Source of the DNA: Cellulomonas alba
GTDB taxonomy: Bacteria; Actinomycetota; Actinomycetes; Actinomycetales; Cellulomonadaceae
DNA length: 64,000 nt
Assembly: GCF_030362835.1 (NCBI RefSeq)
Contig: NZ_JAUCGQ010000001.1
Span: 2,211,461 to 2,275,460 of the forward strand
Direction of reading: 5' to 3'
The stretch's first letter is position 1; each line of letters opens with the position of its first letter. Of the stretch, positions 56,198-64,000 are shown one piece after another. The notes beneath the pieces were generated by a model, which was given only the letters and a program-made list of their open reading frames with translations, did no database searches and was not told the DNA's origin. The translations under genes were made by a program, and so were the position numbers.

Positions 56198-57274
56198 CTA
56201 CCCGGTGCGCGCGCCGGCGCCGGCACGACCGGCCGGGCACGCCTCGAGCGCCCGCTCCACGTCGGCGTCGTCGTTCCAGACGTGGAACGCGAGCCGCGTC
56301 CCGCCGCCGCGCCCCGCCGTCCGGCAGCCGGCCCTGGCGAGGCGTGCGCGCAGCGAACCTTCGGCGTCGTCGGGCAGCCGGACGATCGCGCTCCCGGTCG
56401 GCTCGAGCCCGAGCCCCGCGCGGAACCGGTCGGCCAGCCCGGCTGACCAGCGGCGCACCTCGGTGAGGTCGACGCCGTCGAACGCCTCGAGCGCGGGCGC
56501 GGTGCCGGCCCAGCAGATCCAGGCCGGCGAGATGTCGAGCCGCCGGGCGTCCGGCGCGAGCCGCAGGTCGTGGCCGTAGACGGACGACCACACGTCCTGT
56601 GCGGCGTACCAGCCCGCGCTCGTCGGCCGCAGGTCGCCCGGCCCGCCGGCCGGGACCGTGAGGAACGCCGTGCCGCGCGGAGCGCCGAGCCACTTGTACG
56701 CGGCGCACACCGTGAGGTCGAACGCGCCCGCGTCGACCGGCAGCCACCCCGCCGCCTGCGTGAGGTCGACGAGGGTCCGCGCCCCGACGGCGGCGGCCGC
56801 CGTGCCGATCGCGTCCGCGTCCGCGATCGCCCCGTCGCGCGACTGCACGAGCGAGTACGCGACCAGCGTCGTCGTCGGGCGGACCTCGTCCGCGAGGCGG
56901 TCGAGCGGCACGGCGCGCACGGTGAGCCGGTCGGCGAGCGCGACGAACGGGTAGGTGAGGGAGCTGAAGTCCTGCTCGGCCGTCAGCACCTCGGCGCCGT
57001 CGGGCAGGCTCGCGGCGACGGTGCCGACGAGCGGCGAGACCTGGGCGCCGACGGCGACGCGCGTGCGGTCGACGCCGACGAGCCGCGCGAACGCCGCGCG
57101 CGAGCGGGCGACCGCCTCGTCGTACGCCGCGAGGTCCTGCGTCCCGGCCTGCCAGCGGGCGACGGCGTCGCGGACCGCCGCCGCGGTCGCCCGCGTCGGG
57201 AGGCCGCACGTCGCGGCGTCGAGGTAGCCCGGCACCGGGTCGTAGAGGCCGCGGAACGCGTCGAGGGTGCGCAT
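56198..57274 (-). CDS. Class V aminotransferase/cysteine-desulfurase-like PLP enzyme
   Basis: 358 residues, type I fold. YLDAATCGLPTRATAAAV is the N-terminal start typical of class V enzymes, VDLTQAAGWLPVDAGAFDLT carries the Asp/Gln PLP contacts, and CAAYKWLGAPRGTAF holds the Schiff-base lysine. The family includes cysteine desulfurases, kynureninase-like and isopenicillin-N-epimerase-like enzymes. The short C-terminus lacks the usual reactive-Cys loop, so desulfurase activity is uncertain. It is divergent from a LysR gene, its likely regulator. Confidence 0.87.
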   Translation of the reverse strand: MRTLDAFRGLYDPVPGYLDAATCGLPTRATAAAVRDAVARWQAGTQDLAAYDEAVARSRAAFARLVGVDRTRVAVGAQVSPLVGTVAASLPDGAEVLTAEQDFSSLTYPFVALADRLTVRAVPLDRLADEVRPTTTLVAYSLVQSRDGAIADADAIGTAAAAVGARTLVDLTQAAGWLPVDAGAFDLTVCAAYKWLGAPRGTAFLTVPAGGPGDLRPTSAGWYAAQDVWSSVYGHDLRLAPDARRLDISPAWICWAGTAPALEAFDGVDLTEVRRWSAGLADRFRAGLGLEPTGSAIVRLPDDAEGSLRARLARAGCRTAGRGGGTRLAFHVWNDDADVERALEACPAGRAGAGARTG

Positions 57275-57344
57275 GCTCGATGGTCCGGCGGGGCCGCGCC
57301 ATCACACAACGACCGATCTTGCCTAAGACCCATAACATGGCGTG

Positions 57345-58247
57345 ATGGACCTCGACGTCGCGTCGCTGCGGATGCTCCGGGCCGTCGAGGACGCCGGCAC
57401 CATCACCGGAGCGGCCACGACGCTCGGCCTGAGCCAGCCGGCCGTCAGCCAGCACGTCCGCCGCCTGGAACGGCGGCTCGGCACCGCGCTGCTCGACCGG
57501 TCGGGCCGCTCGGTCCGGCTCACCGAGGCCGGCGAGGCGCTCGCGCGGCACGGCGCGACCGTCGCGTCCGCGCTGCGCGCCGCGACCGCCGAGGTGTCGG
57601 CGCTCACCGGGCTCCAGTCGGGCCGGGTGCGGCTCGTGGCCTTCCCGTCCTCGTCCGCGACCCTCGTGCCCCGCGCGCTCGCGGACCTGCGGGCGCGTCA
57701 CCCGGGGCTGACCGTGACGTTCGACGAGTCCGAGCCGCCCGAGTCCCTGCGCGCGCTGCGGGCAGGTGCGTGCGACGTCGCGCTGGCGTTCTCCTACCCG
57801 GGCGACGCGCGCGGCGACGGGCTCGACGGGCTCGTCGCGCGGCACCTGCTCGACGACGCGACGCGCGTGGTGCTGCCCGCGGGGCACCCGCGCGCCGACG
57901 ACCCCGACCTCGCGCTCGCGGACCTCGCGGACGAGCGCTGGATCGCGGGCTGCCCGCGCTGCCGCGGCCACCTGCTGACCTCCGCGGAGGCGAGCGGGTT
58001 CGCGCCGGACATCGCGTTCGCGACCGACGACTACGTCGCGGTGCTCGGACTGGTCGAGGCCGGGCTCGGGGTCGCGGTGCTGCCCGACCTCGTGCTGCCG
58101 ACCGCGCGGCGGCACCCCGGCGTCGTGCTCAGGCGAGCGCGCGGCACGTCGGCCCGGCGGGTGCACGCGGTGACGACGCCCGACCTGGTGCGCGTGCCGG
58201 CCGTGACGGCGACGATCGACGCGCTCGTGGCGGCGGCGGCGGCCTGA
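57345..58247 (+). CDS. LysR family transcriptional regulator
   Basis: 300 residues from the ATG at 57345 (a GTG is the preceding codon). The HTH reads GAATTLGLSQPAVSQHVRRL, followed by the linker helix and LysR substrate domain (GRVRLVAFPSSSATLVPRAL, LALAFSYPGDARGDG). A cysteine-rich CPRCRGHL near residue 205 is uncommon. The 70-base gap to the divergent aminotransferase contains an AT-rich patch (CCTAAGACCCATAACATG) that could hold both promoters and the LysR site. It probably controls that gene. Confidence 0.93.
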   Translation: MDLDVASLRMLRAVEDAGTITGAATTLGLSQPAVSQHVRRLERRLGTALLDRSGRSVRLTEAGEALARHGATVASALRAATAEVSALTGLQSGRVRLVAFPSSSATLVPRALADLRARHPGLTVTFDESEPPESLRALRAGACDVALAFSYPGDARGDGLDGLVARHLLDDATRVVLPAGHPRADDPDLALADLADERWIAGCPRCRGHLLTSAEASGFAPDIAFATDDYVAVLGLVEAGLGVAVLPDLVLPTARRHPGVVLRRARGTSARRVHAVTTPDLVRVPAVTATIDALVAAAAA

Positions 58248-58310
58248 CCGCGCGGCCGCGCGACCGCGCGGGCGGCGACCGGTCCAGCACGCCCTCGCCC
58301 CGGGCGCGGG

Positions 58311-58913
58311 TCAGCGCAGCGGCACGAACACGTACTCGCCGTGCGTCGTCACCGACACCGCCGTTCCGCGCCGGACCACCAGGTGCATCGTCGTCCGCAC
58401 CGGCACCACGAGCCGCCCGCCGTCCGCGAGCTGCGCCACGAGGGCCTCGGGCATCCGGTCGGCGCTCGCGGAGACCAGCACGCGGTCCCACCCGCCGATC
58501 GTCGGCCGGCCGAGCGCGCCCGGGTCGGCGGGCTCGACCACGGCCCACTCGAACCCGCGCGCCGCGACGTTGGACGCGCCCCACGCGGCGAGCGACTCGT
58601 CCAGCTCGAGGCCCAGCACCGCGCCCGTCGGACCGGCCAGCTGCGCGAGCAGCGCCGTCGTCCAGCCGGAGCCCGCGCCGACGTCGAGCACGCGCGCACC
58701 GGGCGGCACGTCGAGCAGGCGCAGCATCGCGGCGACCGTGCTCGGCTGCGAGCCCGTCTGGCCGTGCCACAGGGGGAGGGCGCGGTCCTCGCCGGCGTGC
58801 CCGCGCACCTCGCGCGGCAGGAAGGCGGCGCGCGGCACGGCGCGCATCGCGTCCGCCACGCGGCGGGCGACGTCGGCGTCCGGGTCGGGGCTGGGGGCGG
58901 CCGGGCCGGCCAT
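58311..58913 (-). CDS. Protein-L-isoaspartate O-methyltransferase-like
   Basis: 200 residues. FLPREVRGHAGEDRALPLWH and GSQPSTVAAMLRLLDVPPGA match the PCMT substrate-binding start, and VLDVGAGSGWTTALLAQLAG is the SAM-binding motif I. VAQLADGGRLVVPV is the late conserved strand. The usual IS(A)PH segment is GSQPST here. It methylates isoaspartyl residues for repair in the standard family; an alternative carboxyl substrate is possible. Divergent from the GMC oxidoreductase gene. Confidence 0.88.
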   Translation of the reverse strand: MAGPAAPSPDPDADVARRVADAMRAVPRAAFLPREVRGHAGEDRALPLWHGQTGSQPSTVAAMLRLLDVPPGARVLDVGAGSGWTTALLAQLAGPTGAVLGLELDESLAAWGASNVAARGFEWAVVEPADPGALGRPTIGGWDRVLVSASADRMPEALVAQLADGGRLVVPVRTTMHLVVRRGTAVSVTTHGEYVFVPLR

Positions 58914-58998
58914 CCGTCGAGCCTACGATGCGTCCGTCGAGCGCGACGGTGCGCGGCGACCGGCCCGGCGGACCCGCGGCGGACGGCTCGGAGGACGG

Positions 58999-60756
58999 AT
59001 GGCGACGCGCGGAGCGCAGGCCGGGCGGGCGAGCGGCGCTGGCGGCCCGCCGGCCGAGGTCGACGTCGCGGTGGTCGGCTCGGGGTTCGGCGGGTCGGTC
59101 GCGGCCCTGCGGCTCGTCGAGAAGGGCTACCGCGTCGCGGTGCTCGAGGCCGGCCGCCGGTTCGCGCCCGAGACGTTGCCGCGCACGTCGTGGGACGTCT
59201 CCCGCTTCCTGTGGGCGCCGCGGCTCGGGTGGCTCGGGCTGCAGCGGATCCATGTGCTGCGCGACATCGTGGTGCTCGCCGGGGCGGGGGTCGGCGGCGG
59301 GTCGCTCGTGTACGCGAACACGCTGTACGAGCCCGAGGCGGGCTCGGCGTTCTGGTCGGACCCGCAGTGGGCGCACCTGGCCGACTGGCGCACCGAGCTC
59401 GCACCGTTCTACGACCAGGCACGCCGCATGCTCGGTGTGGTCGACAACCCCACGATGACGCCCGCCGACGAGGTGGTGCGCGCCACCGCACGCGACCTCG
59501 GCGTCGAGGGCACGTTCCGGCTCGCGCCGGTCGGCGTCGTCTTCGGCGAACCCGGCACGCCGGTGCCGGACCCGTTCTTCGGCGGTGTCGGCCCGGAGCG
59601 GCGCGGGTGCCTGCAGTGCGGCGAGTGCATGACGGGCTGCCGCCACGGCGCCAAGAACACGCTCGTGACGAACTACCTGTACCTCGCGGAGCGGGCGGGA
59701 GCGCTCGTCGTGCCCGAGGCGACCGTGACGCGCCTGCGGCCGCGTGCCGACGGGCGGTGGGACGTGACCGTGACCCGCACCGGGCGGCGGGGACCCGTGC
59801 GGACCACGGTCGCGAGCCAGGTCGTGGTCGCCGCCGGCGCCTGGGGGACGCAGCAGCTGCTCCACCGGCTGAAGGCCGACGGGACGCTGCCGCTGCTCTC
59901 CGACCGGCTCGGTGCTCTGTCGCGGACGAACTCGGAGTCGCTCGGGGGCGCGGCGATGCGGTGGCGCGGGCACCGCGCCCGCCCGGACCTGACGCGCGGT
60001 GTCGCCATCACGTCGTCCGTGTGGCTCGACGAGCGGACGCACCTCGAGCCGGTCCGGTACGGGCGCGGGTCGAACCTGATGGGGCTGCTCTCGACGGTCC
60101 TGACCGACGGCGGCGGCCGCGTCCCGCGGCCCGTGCGCTGGCTCGGCCAGGTGCTGCGGCACCCCGGCCGCGTGGCGTCGCTGCTGCTCGGGATCGGCTC
60201 GTGGTCCCGGCGGACCGTCATCGGGCTCGTGATGCAGACGGGCGGTGCCGCGTTGACGGTGCGCCCGCGGCGCACGTGGCTCGGCGGGTGGCGGCTGACG
60301 TCGTCGCCCGACGCGGGCGAGCCGAACCCGACGTGGATCCCGCGCGCGAACGAGGCCTACCGGCGCATGGCGACGCATCTCGACGGGTTCGCGGCGAGCA
60401 GCCTGGGCGAGATCGTCGACGTGCCGATGACCGCGCACTTCCTCGGCGGCTGCACCATCGGCGACTCGCCCTCGACCGGCGTGGTCGACCCGTACCACCG
60501 CGCGTACGGGTACCCGGGCCTGCACGTCGTCGACGGCTCGACCGTCTCGGCCAACCTGGGCGTGAACCCGTCGCTGACGATCACCGCGCAGGCCGAGCGG
60601 GCGTTCGCGATGTGGCCGAACCGCGGCGAGGCGGACCGGCGGCCGGGCGTCGGGGAGCCGTACCGACCCGTCGCGCCGGTCCCGCCCGGGCGGCCCGTGG
60701 TGCCCGCGCACGCGTCGGGGGCGCTGCGGCTGACGGTCGTCCGCCGCGACGGCTGA
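58999..60756 (+). CDS. GMC oxidoreductase, ChoD-like
   Basis: 585 residues from the ATG at 58999, with GGAGG just upstream. The FAD dinucleotide-binding motif is VAVVGSGFGGSVAALRLVEK and the second GMC region is LAGAGVGGGSLVYANTLYEP. Residues about 200-215 contain CLQCGECMTGCRHGAKNT, a four-Cys ferredoxin-like segment also found in mycobacterial ChoD-like proteins. The C-terminus has the active-site region FLGGCTIGDSPSTGVVDPY and NLGVNPSLTITAQAERA. It probably oxidises a sterol or other alcohol. True cholesterol oxidase activity is not shown by sequence. Confidence 0.92.
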   Translation: MATRGAQAGRASGAGGPPAEVDVAVVGSGFGGSVAALRLVEKGYRVAVLEAGRRFAPETLPRTSWDVSRFLWAPRLGWLGLQRIHVLRDIVVLAGAGVGGGSLVYANTLYEPEAGSAFWSDPQWAHLADWRTELAPFYDQARRMLGVVDNPTMTPADEVVRATARDLGVEGTFRLAPVGVVFGEPGTPVPDPFFGGVGPERRGCLQCGECMTGCRHGAKNTLVTNYLYLAERAGALVVPEATVTRLRPRADGRWDVTVTRTGRRGPVRTTVASQVVVAAGAWGTQQLLHRLKADGTLPLLSDRLGALSRTNSESLGGAAMRWRGHRARPDLTRGVAITSSVWLDERTHLEPVRYGRGSNLMGLLSTVLTDGGGRVPRPVRWLGQVLRHPGRVASLLLGIGSWSRRTVIGLVMQTGGAALTVRPRRTWLGGWRLTSSPDAGEPNPTWIPRANEAYRRMATHLDGFAASSLGEIVDVPMTAHFLGGCTIGDSPSTGVVDPYHRAYGYPGLHVVDGSTVSANLGVNPSLTITAQAERAFAMWPNRGEADRRPGVGEPYRPVAPVPPGRPVVPAHASGALRLTVVRRDG

Positions 60757-60771
60757 GGTCGCCGGCCGCGG

Positions 60772-61176
60772 TCAGTCGCGGCGGCTCGCGGCCTCGCGCT
60801 CGGCGCGCGCCGCGGCCACGACGACCGCGGTCGGCGCGGTCGGCACGGGGTTGGTGCGCGGCACGTCGGCCGCCGCGACGTCGGGCACGAACTTCGGCTT
60901 ACGACCGGGGCGGCCCGGTGCGCGTCGTTCCTCGATCCCCTCGAGCGTCGACGCACGCCACACGGCCCCGCCGTTGAGCCGGCCGTCGGGCTGAGGCAGC
61001 CACGGCACGCGGCGCGAGAGCCACACGCGCACGGTGGCGTGCTCGACTCCGAGGCGGTCCGCGAGCCGCGCGATGTCGTACAGGTCGTCGAGGCCCGTGG
61101 ACGGCAGCTCGGCCGTCGCGTCGGTCCCCGCACGGGGCGGGTTCGGCGAGGCGGACGGGACGTTCGGGCCGGGCAC
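60772..61176 (-). CDS. Small HTH protein of unknown function
   Basis: 134 residues from GTG 61176. The middle, YDIARLADRLGVEHATVRVW followed by LSRRVPWLPQPDGRLNGG, looks like an excisionase/MerR-type winged HTH, then VWRASTLEGIEERR and a basic RPGRKPKF patch that could contact DNA. The ends are Pro/Ala-rich. No phage genes are nearby, so a chromosomal regulator is more likely than an excisionase. Converges with the GMC gene with 15 bases between stops. Confidence 0.7.
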   Translation of the reverse strand: MPGPNVPSASPNPPRAGTDATAELPSTGLDDLYDIARLADRLGVEHATVRVWLSRRVPWLPQPDGRLNGGAVWRASTLEGIEERRAPGRPGRKPKFVPDVAAADVPRTNPVPTAPTAVVVAAARAEREAASRRD

Positions 61177-61208
61177 GGCGGCAGCGTAGCGGCAGGAGCG
61201 CCAAATAT

Positions 61209-61224
61209 GTGACGGACGCGTGAC
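61209..61224 (+). promoter_or_regulatory. GTGAC direct repeat upstream of M15 gene
   Basis: GTGACGGACGCGTGACGG contains GTGACGG twice with starts 11 bases apart (61209 and 61220), one helical turn. It lies in the AT-richer leader of the secreted peptidase gene. Direct repeats at one-turn spacing suit an OmpR-type response regulator such as MtrA, which controls wall hydrolases in actinobacteria. The assignment is inference. Confidence 0.4.
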
Positions 61225-61302
61225 GGAATCAACACACGATCTTCGCCCTCTCGGCCCTCAAGTCCTCCTGGACGGCCGTCCGATATACCTAATGTGTCAC
61301 GG

Positions 61303-62892
61303 GTGAGTAACAGAAAGCGTCGGCCGGCCCACCGCGCCGAGCCCGTGCGCTCGCCCCTCGCGGCGCGCGTGCACGACCTCACGCCCGCGCGTCTGGCGCA
61401 GGGCGGTGTCGTCGCCGTGCTCGTCGCCGGGCTGTGCACCACGATCACCGCGCAGGCGTCCGCCTCCGGCACCGAGACCGACAGCGGCCGCACGGCGGCC
61501 ATGGCCGAGGCGCGCGACGGGGCCGTCGACGTCGCGGCCGACGCGCTGGTGGTCGCCGACGCGGTCCAGACGAAGGCCGCGCACACCACGGGTGTCAGCG
61601 CCGCGAAGCTCGCCGAGCTGCGGACCGCGGCCGCGCAGGTCGACGCACTGATCACCGAGGCCGAGGGGCACACCAGCACCGCGTCGGACACCCGGGACGC
61701 GGGTGGCACCCCGTCGCCGTCCGCGTCGGCGGACGCGCCCGCGCCGACGGCCTCGCCGTCCGCGAGCACGCCGTCCGCGATGTCCTCGCCGTCGGCGACC
61801 GCGTCGGGTGCGCCGGCCGACGCCGCCGAGCCGGACGCCGCGAACCCGGCCGCCTCGCCGACCGCCGCACCGGTCGGCTCGGACGAGAGCCCGTCCGCCG
61901 CTGACGCCGACCCTGCGTCCGACACCGCGGCCGTGGCGCCCCCGACCGTCGCGCCCTCGACCGCCGCGTCCTCGACCGCGGCGACATCGACGGCGGGCCG
62001 CGCCGCGGGCGCGACCGTGCCGGGCGCGACCGTCGCCGGCGCCGCGAAGGCCGCTCCGCCCGCGCCCGCGAGCGCGTCGGCCGAGACCCCGTCGCCGTCG
62101 AGCACCGCGACCACCGGCACCCCGTCGGCCACGGGAACCGCCACGGCCGCCGCCGGGACGACCGCCACCGGGACGACCCCCGCCGGCACCTCGCCGACCG
62201 CGTTCGACGCGAAGGTCCCGACGATCCCCGATACCGCCGGCCCCGAGGACCAGACCACCGAGGACCTCCGCACAGCCGTCGCGCACCTCGCGACGATCGC
62301 CGCCGAGGTCCGCGCCGAGGTCGCCGACGAGGCGGCCCGACAGGCCGCCGACAAGTCCGCGGCCGACAAGTCCGCGGCCGACAAGGCGGCGGCGCAGAAG
62401 ACGGCGGCGGACAAGAAGGCGGCGGACCAGGCCGCCGCCGAGAAGGCCGCCGAGCGCAAGGCGGCGCAGCGTGCCGCCTGGAAGCGCTCGCTCCAGGGCT
62501 TCCCGAACGGCCGCATCCCGGCGAGCGCGCTCTGCGGCGTCCCGTTCGACTCGAGCGTGCTGCTGCGGTGCGACGCCGCTCAGGCGCTCACCGCTCTCGA
62601 CAAGGCGTACTCCCGCGCGTTCGGCCACCACCTCGAGGTCAGCGACTCGTACCGGTCGTACGGCGCGCAGGTCGCGTGCCGCGCCACGAAGGGCTACCTC
62701 TGCGCGGAGCCCGGCACGTCCAACCACGGGTGGGGCGTCGCGGTCGACCTCGGCGGGGGCATCCAGTCGTTCGGCACGTCGACCCACGGCTGGATGAACC
62801 GGAACGCCGCGAAGTTCGGCTGGCACCACCCGGGCTGGGCCGAGCCGGGCGGCTCCAAGCCCGAGCCGTGGCACTGGGAGTTCACCGCCTGA
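61303..62892 (+). CDS. Secreted M15 (VanY-like) peptidase with long Ser/Thr/Pro linker
   Basis: 529 residues from GTG 61303; an in-frame GTG at 61294 is possible. After a basic start comes one hydrophobic helix (LAQGGVVAVLVAGLCTTITA) ending at a possible signal cleavage AQASA. The middle is low-complexity Ser/Thr/Pro/Ala (about 125-300), then a helix with AADK/AAEK repeats (340-390). The C-terminal M15 domain has VSDSYRSYGAQVACRA, GTSNHGWGVAVDLGGG (zinc His and Asp) and EPWHWEFTA. It should cleave or bind peptidoglycan stems outside the membrane. The linker may cross the wall. Confidence 0.9.
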   Translation: MSNRKRRPAHRAEPVRSPLAARVHDLTPARLAQGGVVAVLVAGLCTTITAQASASGTETDSGRTAAMAEARDGAVDVAADALVVADAVQTKAAHTTGVSAAKLAELRTAAAQVDALITEAEGHTSTASDTRDAGGTPSPSASADAPAPTASPSASTPSAMSSPSATASGAPADAAEPDAANPAASPTAAPVGSDESPSAADADPASDTAAVAPPTVAPSTAASSTAATSTAGRAAGATVPGATVAGAAKAAPPAPASASAETPSPSSTATTGTPSATGTATAAAGTTATGTTPAGTSPTAFDAKVPTIPDTAGPEDQTTEDLRTAVAHLATIAAEVRAEVADEAARQAADKSAADKSAADKAAAQKTAADKKAADQAAAEKAAERKAAQRAAWKRSLQGFPNGRIPASALCGVPFDSSVLLRCDAAQALTALDKAYSRAFGHHLEVSDSYRSYGAQVACRATKGYLCAEPGTSNHGWGVAVDLGGGIQSFGTSTHGWMNRNAAKFGWHHPGWAEPGGSKPEPWHWEFTA

Positions 62893-62957
62893 CCGGGCCG
62901 CTGCGCGGTCGCCGGTCCGGCTTCCGGAGCGCGGCACGGACAGGCACGAACCGGACG

Positions 62958-62963
62958 TAGTAT
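62958..62963 (+). promoter_or_regulatory. -10 box of a probable leaderless transcript
   Basis: TAGTAT ends 8 bases before the ATG at 62972, which places the transcription start at or next to the start codon. There is no ribosome site in between, as expected for leaderless mRNAs, which are common in actinobacteria. Confidence 0.5.
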
Positions 62964-62971
62964 CCGTACCC

Positions 62972-64000
62972 ATGGATGCCCGGCCCGAGGGGCCGCGGCC
63001 GGGCTCGCTGGTGGGCCGCGGCGCGGAGCTCGACGACCTCGACGGCCTGCTGTCCGACGTCGCCGACGGCGCGGGCGCCACGGTGCTCATCGAGGGCGAG
63101 GCCGGCGTCGGCAAGACGAGCCTGGTCGGCACGCTCCGCCAGGGCGCCGCGATCCTCGGCCTCGACTTCCGCCTGGTGCGCGCGGCCCAGGCGGACGGTC
63201 GGCCGGTCGGCCTGCTGACCGACGCGCTGATCGACCCGTCCGCGGCGCACGGCCCGGTCGAGTCCGAGCTGGTCGACCTCACGGCCGCTCTGACCGACGG
63301 GCACGCGCAGCCGCAGGCGATCGCGCGCGCCGCCGAGCTCGCGGCCGCGCTCGTGCGGCGGCAGAGCGACAAGCGCCCGTGGGTCCTCGTGCTCGAGGAC
63401 CTGCACCACGGGGACACGGGCTCGCTCGAGGCGCTCGTCCGGCTCGCCCGCGAGGGCGCCGTGCCGGGCGGCTTCCTCGTCATGACGATGCGTCCGGTGC
63501 CGCACCGCACCGAGCTCGCGACGACCGTGGCGGCGTGGACGCGCGCCGGCGCGCGGTACGTCGAGCTGCGCCCGCTCGCGCCGCGGGCCGTGGTCGACGT
63601 GGCCGAGCGTCTGGTCGGCTCGCCCGTGGGCCCCGCGCTGCGCGGCGCGCTCGCGACGACCGGCGGCAACCCGCGGTTCGCATCCGACGTCGTGCGCACC
63701 GCCCGCGCGCACGGTGCGCTCGAGGAGCGCGACGGCGTGGTCGACGTGGTGGGCACGCAGTGGCTCGACTCGCTCGACGAGGTGGTGCGCGGGCGGCTCG
63801 AGTACCTCGGCGTCGAGGTGCTCGCGCTGCTCGAGCAGGCATCGGTGCTCGGCACGTCGTTCGTGGTGCTGGACCTCGCCGCGATGTCGGGCGCGAGCGT
63901 GCCGGACTGCTGGCGCACGTTGCGGCACGCGCTCGCCGCCGGGGTCGTCCGCGCGCGCGGCGACCGGCTGGTCTTCGGGCACGACCTCTGCCGAGGCGCG
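62972..64000 (+). CDS. STAND-type ATPase regulator, probably LuxR family (3' partial)
   Basis: The first 343 residues; the frame is open to the window end. SLVGRGAELDDLDGLLSDVA is the usual N-terminus of LAL-type regulators. Walker A is IEGEAGVGKTSLV and Walker B WVLVLEDLHHGD, where HHGD replaces the common HWAD. RLVFGHDLCRGA at the end matches the winged-helix end of the ATPase module (FxHDLxRxA). The LuxR HTH expected at the C-terminus lies beyond the window. It is a second member of the class of the gene at 26547. Confidence 0.88.
   Translation, partial: MDARPEGPRPGSLVGRGAELDDLDGLLSDVADGAGATVLIEGEAGVGKTSLVGTLRQGAAILGLDFRLVRAAQADGRPVGLLTDALIDPSAAHGPVESELVDLTAALTDGHAQPQAIARAAELAAALVRRQSDKRPWVLVLEDLHHGDTGSLEALVRLAREGAVPGGFLVMTMRPVPHRTELATTVAAWTRAGARYVELRPLAPRAVVDVAERLVGSPVGPALRGALATTGGNPRFASDVVRTARAHGALEERDGVVDVVGTQWLDSLDEVVRGRLEYLGVEVLALLEQASVLGTSFVVLDLAAMSGASVPDCWRTLRHALAAGVVRARGDRLVFGHDLCRGA

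Noticed and set aside
60772..61176. Phage excisionase
   Set aside because: No integrase, attachment-site repeats or other phage genes are nearby.
61177..61302. A ydaO-type (c-di-AMP) riboswitch before the wall peptidase gene
   Set aside because: The leader is only about 125 bases and I see none of the expected paired structure; the visible features are direct GTGAC repeats instead.

Overview
The window is very GC-rich chromosomal DNA with dense genes, many GTG starts and overlapping stop/start junctions. WhiB, actinobacterial-type Crp, a RsiG-like protein, a small SRP RNA and the gene order metallophosphoesterase - PASTA penicillin-binding protein - whiB - DUF4177 - RidA - crp - nth (also found in mycobacteria) point to an actinobacterium. 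The style is most like Cellulomonadaceae or relatives; that family-level placement is inference. I see no insertion sequence, prophage, CRISPR array or obvious recent island.

Layout. 1-2.0 kb: the end of a secreted alpha/beta hydrolase, tRNA-Thr, and a divergent SnoaL-like/MarR pair. 2.0-9.6 kb: a sugar ABC operon of the galactofuranose (YtfQRT-YjfF) type with a second ATPase, closed by a LacI regulator and preceded by three similar palindromes that are probable operators. 9.7-19.0 kb: an HbpS-like gene divergent from a TetR gene, then narG-narH-narJ-narI-narK for nitrate respiration. 19.0-25.4 kb: an endolysin-like peptidoglycan-binding protein, DUF1905, an esterase, hypotheticals, a secreted M15 peptidase and a multidrug-type MFS pump. 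25.4-32.6 kb: a stand-alone LigD polymerase domain, a large ATPase-LuxR regulator with a small coupled upstream gene, an RsbW-like ATP-binding protein, and a MinD/ParA-like ATPase coupled to a DUF4203 membrane protein.

32.7-45.3 kb: a repeat-rich secreted protein, a stand-alone 5'-3' exonuclease, a LysE-type exporter, SRP RNA, tRNA-Ser, a secreted beta-helix protein, a beta-carbonic anhydrase, an ECF sigma/CU044_5270 pair, a two-component system coupled to a DUF4097 protein, and tRNA-Pro. 45.4-52.2 kb: the conserved cell-wall/redox/DNA-repair block (metallophosphoesterase, class A PBP, WhiB, DUF4177, RidA, Crp, RsiG-like, endonuclease III). 52.2-64 kb: a giant secreted subtilase, a class V aminotransferase with divergent LysR, an isoaspartyl-methyltransferase-like enzyme, a ChoD-like GMC oxidoreductase, a small HTH protein, a second secreted M15 peptidase, and the start of another STAND-type ATPase regulator that runs off the end.

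The genes group into sugar uptake (operators, LacI, ABC), anaerobic nitrate respiration (nar), envelope building and remodelling (PBP, two M15 enzymes, endolysin-like protein) and envelope or redox sensing (LiaRS-like pair with DUF4097, WhiB, Crp). No single locus is clearly a wholly new system. The best candidates for something undescribed are the two-ATPase sugar transporter, the RsbW/MinD-like/DUF4203 cluster with an altered Walker A, and the RsiG-like protein that keeps the c-di-GMP motif spacing but has lost most of its ligand residues.
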